Source: Anaeromyxobacter dehalogenans (GTDB taxonomy: Bacteria > Myxococcota_A > UBA9042 > DTJE01). From it: DNA of 19,176 bases. Shown in pieces: positions 15,015 through 19,176 of the stretch; positions within the stretch are counted from its first letter, which is position 1; the number at the start of each line of letters is the position of its first letter. Position numbers and translations under genes: made by a program. Below the pieces are notes generated by a model, which was not told the origin of the DNA, searched no databases, and was given only the letters and a program-made list of their open reading frames with translations. Location of the stretch: NCBI GenBank assembly GCA_020722625.1, contig DYKK01000022.1, positions 1 through 19,176 of the forward strand. Reading direction: 5' to 3'.

Positions 15015-16319
15015 TCATTCTCCGGGGTCGGAAGCGATGAGCACGGCGCCGCGAGCGTCCTCGACCCTCACCTGGTGGCGACCCGGCCGGACGTGCCCCG
15101 CCCCCGGACGCAGCACCTTGAAGTACGGCCCGGCCAGGGACTCGACGCCGCCCGTGGGCCGAGGCCGGAGGTCCACGACCTCGACCTCGCGGCCCCGCAG
15201 GGTCCTGGCGCGCTCCGCCCGGCGCGATGCCGACAGGTCGCGCAGGACGGCGCAGCGTTCGGCCACCGTCGCGCGATCCGCTCCGAGCCCCATCGAAGCC
15301 GCCTCGGTCCCGGGCCGGGGCGAAAACGGGAACACGTGCAGGTAGGTCACGGGGATCGCCCGCACGAGCGCGAGGGTCTTGTCGAAGTCCGCGTCGTCCT
15401 CGCCCGGGAAGCCGCACAGGACATCGAGCCCGATCGTGAGGTCAGGGACCCGCGAGGCGGCACGAGCCAGAAGGCGCACGACCTCGGCGGCGGTGTGGCG
15501 CCTCCCCATGGCACGCAACACCCGGTCGGACCCGGATTGCACCGGGACGTGCAGGTGGGGGCAGAGGTCGGGGGAGCCCGCGAGGAGGTCCACCAGGCGG
15601 TCGTCGAGCCGGTCGGGTTCGATGGAGGACAGGCGGAAACGCATCCCGGTCCGAAGCGCGAGGACCGCCTCGAGGAGGTCCGCCAGCGCGCGGGGGGGCG
15701 AGAGGTCTTGCCCCCACGCCCCCAGGTCCACGCCGGTCAGGACCCCCTCCGAGGCGCCCCGCTCGGCCTCGGCCCGCACCCGGGCCAGGACCTCGGGCAA
15801 CGGCACGCTGCGCGAGGGGCCGCGCACGCGGGGCACGATGCAGAAGGTGCAGGCGTGGTCGCACCCGTCCTGGACCTTGAGGAAGGGGCGGGCGCGGCGA
15901 GGGGCGGTGCGCGGGTCCGCGGCCGTGGCGGGGGTCGGCACGCTCGCCGCCTCGCCGGAGGCGGCCAACCGGAGGACGTCCGCGCGCAGGGCCGCGACCA
16001 GGGCATGGCGTTCCCGCGTCTCCGGGACGACCCGCACGCGGTCCCCCCCTGGGAACGGCCAGGTCCGGATCCTCGCCGCGAGGCACCCCGTCAAGAAGAC
16101 CGGCCCCTCGCAGGACCGCAGGGCCCGGTACACGGACGCGCGCCCGTCGCGGTCCGCGGCGGCCGTGACCGTGCAGGCGTTCACGACCGCCAGGTCCGCG
16201 GGCTCGCCCGGGGCGACCAGGCGCACCGGAAGCCCGTGCAAGGCCTCGGCGATCCAGGCGCCGTCCGCCTGGTTCACCTTGCACCCCGTCGTGCGGATGG
16301 AGATGGCGACTTCCCGCAT
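15015..16319 (-). CDS. mtaB: tRNA t6A37 methylthiotransferase MtaB-like, radical SAM
   Basis: 434 residues. The N-terminal methylthiotransferase domain has three cluster cysteines: TTGCKVNQ (Cys13), NACTVT (Cys49) and LTGC (Cys79). The radical SAM core has CDHACTFC (Cys153, Cys157, Cys160) and later QSGSD and GFPGE. A TRAM-like C-terminal segment follows. The TxGCKVN form and the length fit MtaB, which converts t6A to ms2t6A at tRNA position 37, better than MiaB or RimO. It lies three bases after the upstream metallolyase stop and four before rnc, so all belong to one operon. Together with smpB and rnc it forms an RNA-maintenance set. Confidence 0.9.
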   Translation of the reverse strand: MREVAISIRTTGCKVNQADGAWIAEALHGLPVRLVAPGEPADLAVVNACTVTAAADRDGRASVYRALRSCEGPVFLTGCLAARIRTWPFPGGDRVRVVPETRERHALVAALRADVLRLAASGEAASVPTPATAADPRTAPRRARPFLKVQDGCDHACTFCIVPRVRGPSRSVPLPEVLARVRAEAERGASEGVLTGVDLGAWGQDLSPPRALADLLEAVLALRTGMRFRLSSIEPDRLDDRLVDLLAGSPDLCPHLHVPVQSGSDRVLRAMGRRHTAAEVVRLLARAASRVPDLTIGLDVLCGFPGEDDADFDKTLALVRAIPVTYLHVFPFSPRPGTEAASMGLGADRATVAERCAVLRDLSASRRAERARTLRGREVEVVDLRPRPTGGVESLAGPYFKVLRPGAGHVRPGRHQVRVEDARGAVLIASDPGE

Positions 16320-16322
16320 GGC

Positions 16323-17606
16323 TCAATGGGAACGGACGGTCTGAAGGATTTCCTCGTCCGTCAGGATTCGATCCATCTGCTTGGCCCGCGCCAGGACTCG
16401 GGCCACGGCCTCCTCGTCCGCCTGGACCCCCAGGCGTTCGAGCACGAACTGGACGTTGCTCGCGCCGCTCATCGGACCCACGCAGACCTCCTGGTGGCGG
16501 CCGAACATCCCGGCCGGGACGCTCGAATACACGCGGTCCGCGAGCCACTGGTCCCCTTTTTGGGTCGCCTTTCGGATGGCGGCCGCATGGACCCCGGTCT
16601 GGGTCCGGAAGGCGTCCCGGCCCGCCAGCGGATAGTTGGCCGGGATCGGGAACCCCAGGATGCGCGAGGCGACCTCGCAGTACTCGAGAAGCCGGCTCAG
16701 GTCCCGTTCCCGCGGGATCGCCCCGATGAGCCGGAGGTTCAGGATCAGCTGGTCCATCGCCGCGTTCCCGGTCCGCTCCCCCACGCCGAGGGCGCATCCG
16801 TGGATGCGGTCCGCGCCCCACTGGATCGCCCACAGGCTGTTCGGAACCGCCATTCCCCGGTCGTTGTGGCCGTGCCAGTCCAGGCCGACCTCGACCCCCA
16901 TGCCCTTGAGCAGGTCCTTGACGAAGCGCAGGAGCGCGCGAATCCCGTCCGGGGTCGCGTGTCCGGTCGTGTCGCACAGGCACAGGCGCCGGGCCCCGGC
17001 CTCGATGGCGTTCGTGAACAGGCGGTAGAGGACCTCGGGCCGCGAGCGGGTCGTGTCCTCCGTGACAAACGTGACGTCGAGACCCTCGCGGCGAGCGAAC
17101 GTGATGGATTCGCGGGAGCGCAGGAGGAGGAAGGGGAGGTCCCATTCCTCGGCCAGGAGGCGGATCGGGCTCGACCCGATGAAGGACATGACCTCGATGG
17201 GGACACCGGCCGCCTGCGAGACCTCCACGATGGGCGCGATGTCGTCCTGGACGGTGCGGGCCGCGGCCGCCAGCCGGATGCGAAGGCCCTCTTGGGCGAC
17301 CGTCCGCGCGATGGTCAGGCAGTCCTGCTTCGCGCGTTCCCCGGCCCCGGGCAACCCGATGTTCACGGTGTCAATGCCGGTCGAGGCCATCAAACGGACC
17401 AGGTCGATCTTCTCGCCGGCCGATGGATGGACGACCGAAGCGGACTGGAGCCCGTCCCGGAGGGTTTCGTCCAGCAGGGCCACGGGGCGCCCGGCCAGGT
17501 CGTGAACGGCGTCCACGAGGTTCCAGTCATAGACCACGTCGTGGAAGCGGGGCTGGCCGGGGGCCGGGGGCGTGGGGGTGGACCCAGACCGAGGAACGTC
17601 CGTCAT
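16323..17606 (-). CDS. DRE-TIM metallolyase, LeuA/isopropylmalate-synthase-like
   Basis: 427 residues. TIM-barrel motifs: DETLRDGLQ (residues 46-54), the metal-ligand segment WHGHND (His245, His247) and GVGERTGN (274-281). The last two are typical of alpha-isopropylmalate, citramalate and homocitrate synthases, which condense acetyl-CoA with a 2-oxo acid. DGLQ instead resembles HMG-CoA lyase, and the spacing from it to the conserved Lys66 is one or two residues longer than in the synthase pattern. The C-terminal allosteric LeuA domain is missing, so leucine feedback control is not expected. An N-terminal stretch of about 40 residues (Pro-rich, then FHDVVYDWNLVD) precedes the barrel. Its ATG overlaps the smpB stop (ATGA). 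The precise substrate is open. Confidence 0.88.
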   Translation of the reverse strand: MTDVPRSGSTPTPPAPGQPRFHDVVYDWNLVDAVHDLAGRPVALLDETLRDGLQSASVVHPSAGEKIDLVRLMASTGIDTVNIGLPGAGERAKQDCLTIARTVAQEGLRIRLAAAARTVQDDIAPIVEVSQAAGVPIEVMSFIGSSPIRLLAEEWDLPFLLLRSRESITFARREGLDVTFVTEDTTRSRPEVLYRLFTNAIEAGARRLCLCDTTGHATPDGIRALLRFVKDLLKGMGVEVGLDWHGHNDRGMAVPNSLWAIQWGADRIHGCALGVGERTGNAAMDQLILNLRLIGAIPRERDLSRLLEYCEVASRILGFPIPANYPLAGRDAFRTQTGVHAAAIRKATQKGDQWLADRVYSSVPAGMFGRHQEVCVGPMSGASNVQFVLERLGVQADEEAVARVLARAKQMDRILTDEEILQTVRSH

Positions 17607-18061
17607 TCGTCACCTCGCCCGCGGGCCTGGTCGCGCTCGCGGATGCGCTCGCGCTTGTCGTAGGCCTTGCGGCCCCGGGCGAGCGCGACCTCGACCTTGG
17701 CGCGGCCGTCGCGGAAGTACAGGGACAGGGGCACGAGGGTCAGGCCCTTCTCGCGCACCCGCCCCTCCAGACGCCGGATCTCGCGTGCGTGCAGCAGCAG
17801 TTTGCGGTCCCGCCGGGGGTCATGGTTGTTGTACGAGGCGCTCGCGTACGAGGCGATGTGGGCGCCCACCAGGAAGACCTCGCCCCCGCGGACCTCCGCG
17901 TACGAATCCACGAGGGCCGCCTGGCCCGCGCGCAGGGACTTGACCTCGCTGCCCCGCAGGACCAGCCCCGCTTCGACAGTCTCGAGGACCTCGTAGTCGT
18001 GACGGGCCTTGCGGTTCAGGCAAACAACCTTGCGCGAGGCGTCCTGTCTTCGAGCGGCCAC
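17603..18061 (-). CDS. smpB: SsrA-binding protein SmpB
   Basis: 152 residues, normal for SmpB, the partner of tmRNA in trans-translation and ribosome rescue. Typical blocks: NRKARHDYEV, GLVLRGSEVKSLR, the SYAEVRGGEVFLVGAHI barrel strands and the basic C-terminal tail KAYDKRERIRERD. GTG 18061 is the best start by length and by the close perfect -10 box, although its ribosome binding site is weak. First gene of the operon smpB - metallolyase - mtaB - rnc, joined to the second by an ATGA overlap. No ssrA gene was found in the window. Confidence 0.94.
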   Translation of the reverse strand: MAARRQDASRKVVCLNRKARHDYEVLETVEAGLVLRGSEVKSLRAGQAALVDSYAEVRGGEVFLVGAHIASYASASYNNHDPRRDRKLLLHAREIRRLEGRVREKGLTLVPLSLYFRDGRAKVEVALARGRKAYDKRERIRERDQARGRGDE

Positions 18062-18091
18062 CCGAAACCCCCGGGAACTCGAAAGCGCATT

Positions 18092-18097
18092 ATTATA
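18092..18097 (-). promoter_or_regulatory. TATAAT -10 box of the smpB operon
   Basis: A perfect TATAAT on the minus strand, about 31 bp before the smpB GTG, inside an AT-rich patch (18089-18097) in an otherwise GC-rich gap. No good -35 hexamer at 16-18 bp. The patch also reads TATTAT on the plus strand, so it may serve both divergent genes. Confidence 0.5.
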
Positions 18098-18128
18098 GCC
18101 GATGACGGCGCGGCCGGAGGGAAAAACC

Positions 18129-19176
18129 ATGGGACGACCGACCCTGTTCCTGGTGGACGCGAGCGGCCACGTGCACCGGGCCTTCCACGCGATCCGGGGG
18201 CTTCGCAACAGCCGGGGCATGGCCACGAACGCCCTGTACGGACTCGCGACCATGCTGCGCAAGTTCGAGCGGGAGCGGAAGCCCGAGTACGCCGCCGTGG
18301 TCTTCGACGCGGGCCGCGAGACCTTCCGGAACGAGATGTTCGCGGGGTACAAGGCCAACCGCCCGCCCGCCCCGGACGACCTGGTGGTCCAGTTCCCATA
18401 CGCCCGGCGCATCGCGGCCGCGCTTGGGTTCGTGGTCCTGGAGGTCCCGGGGGTCGAGGCGGACGACGTGATCGCGACGCTGACCGGGCGGGCCCGCGCG
18501 CGCGGCTTCGATGTCGTGATCGAGTCCGGGGACAAGGACCTGTTCCAGCTGGTGGGGGAGGGGGTGGTGGTCCACGACCCCCTGCGGGACGTGACCTACG
18601 ACCGGGACGGGGTCGCCGCGAAACTGGGGGTGCCGCCGGAGGGCGTGCGCGACTACCTGGCCCTGGTCGGGGACGCCTCGGACAACGTGCCCGGGGTGCG
18701 GGGCATCGGCGGGAAGGGCGCCGCGGAGTTGATCGCGAAGTACCAGACGCTCGAGGCCCTGTACCAACACCTGGGCGACCTCATGCCCCGCAAGCGCGAG
18801 GCCCTGGAGGCCTGCCGCGGCGACGCCTTCCTGTCGCGGGACCTGGTGACGCTCAAACGGGACGTGCCGATCGAGGTCGAGGTCGAGGCCCTGCGGCCGC
18901 GCGATCCGGACCGGGCCGAGGCGCTCGCCCTGTGGACCGAACTCGAGTTCCGCTCCCTGATTGACGAGATGAGATTGGACCGGTCGGGTGTGACGGTGGC
19001 GGAATCCGCGGTGGGCGGGCCTGGCCCGGCGGCGGCCGGGGGTGTCGGAGAGGGGCGCGTGGTCGAGACCCGGTCCGAGGTCCGGGTCGAGGCGGTCTCC
19101 GCGGGCGACGCGGCTCGGGTCTCGCGCCGGTTGCGGGACGCGGCGCGTCCGGCCGTGGTGGTCGCGCTTCGCGGGC
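18129..19176 (+). CDS. polA: DNA polymerase I, N-terminal part (cut by window end)
   Basis: 349 codons visible, no stop. ATG 18129 is preceded by GGAGG (18116-18120) with 8 nt spacing. The 5'-3' exonuclease (flap nuclease) domain is complete in pattern: LFLVDASG, FDAGRETFRNEM, YKANRPPAPDDL, GVEADDVIATL, SGDKDLFQLV and GDASDNVPGVRGIGGKGA, which carries the helix-hairpin-helix. Residues after about 285 enter a low-complexity Gly/Ala/Val-rich linker and what should become the 3'-5' exonuclease-like domain. It works in Okazaki-fragment maturation and repair. Divergent from smpB with a 67 bp gap. Confidence 0.95.
   Translation, partial: MGRPTLFLVDASGHVHRAFHAIRGLRNSRGMATNALYGLATMLRKFERERKPEYAAVVFDAGRETFRNEMFAGYKANRPPAPDDLVVQFPYARRIAAALGFVVLEVPGVEADDVIATLTGRARARGFDVVIESGDKDLFQLVGEGVVVHDPLRDVTYDRDGVAAKLGVPPEGVRDYLALVGDASDNVPGVRGIGGKGAAELIAKYQTLEALYQHLGDLMPRKREALEACRGDAFLSRDLVTLKRDVPIEVEVEALRPRDPDRAEALALWTELEFRSLIDEMRLDRSGVTVAESAVGGPGPAAAGGVGEGRVVETRSEVRVEAVSAGDAARVSRRLRDAARPAVVVALRG

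Overview
The window is a very GC-rich bacterial chromosome segment with tightly packed housekeeping and cell-envelope genes. The organism looks like a Myxococcota or former 'deltaproteobacterial' lineage. This is inferred from two lipoproteins with long Asp/Pro-rich linkers, MopE-like Cys/Asp repeats mixed with thrombospondin type 3-like repeats, and extreme third-position GC. No plasmid, phage, IS, CRISPR, rRNA or tRNA gene was recognised.

Layout: (1) 1-2616 holds a divergent pair of surface lipoproteins. The minus-strand one (cut at the window edge) carries MopE and TSP3-like repeats and has a near-consensus sigma70 promoter. The plus-strand one is a predicted beta-propeller-like lipoprotein. 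(2) 2902-7598 is a plus-strand run of four exported proteins: a PEGA-like protein, a LysM plus MepA-type (M74) murein endopeptidase translationally coupled to it, and two unrecognised large envelope proteins. It is interrupted at 4638-5118 by a repeat-dense non-coding stretch. (3) 7625-9098 holds purE and a TerC-family membrane protein. (4) 9091-10004, minus strand, is a NodN/MaoC-type hydratase and an unknown 145-residue protein under a strong promoter, divergent from a large ADP-forming acyl-CoA synthetase (10211-12346). (5) 12414-12635 is a solitary HicB-like gene with its own near-consensus promoter. (6) 12944-14245 is tyrS. (7) 14315-18061 is a compact minus-strand operon smpB - DRE-TIM metallolyase (LeuA-like) - mtaB - rnc. 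(8) polA begins at 18129 and runs off the window.

How the parts fit together: the smpB/mtaB/rnc operon, tyrS and polA are core information-processing genes (ribosome rescue, tRNA modification, RNA processing, tRNA charging, DNA repair). The MaoC-like hydratase and the ADP-forming synthetase, divergently transcribed, suggest acyl-CoA metabolism. The 2902-7598 genes suggest peptidoglycan remodelling at the cell surface.

Most unusual signals: a duplicated multi-part repeat module with a heptamer array and a perfect hairpin (4646-5050); an RNase III lacking a canonical catalytic Asp (Ala instead) and with Gln for a conserved Glu; an orphan HicB; and a DRE-TIM enzyme whose N-terminal motif looks lyase-like while its later motifs look synthase-like. 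I saw no clear evidence for a complete new defence or mobile system. The repeat module and the envelope cluster are the best candidates for something undescribed.
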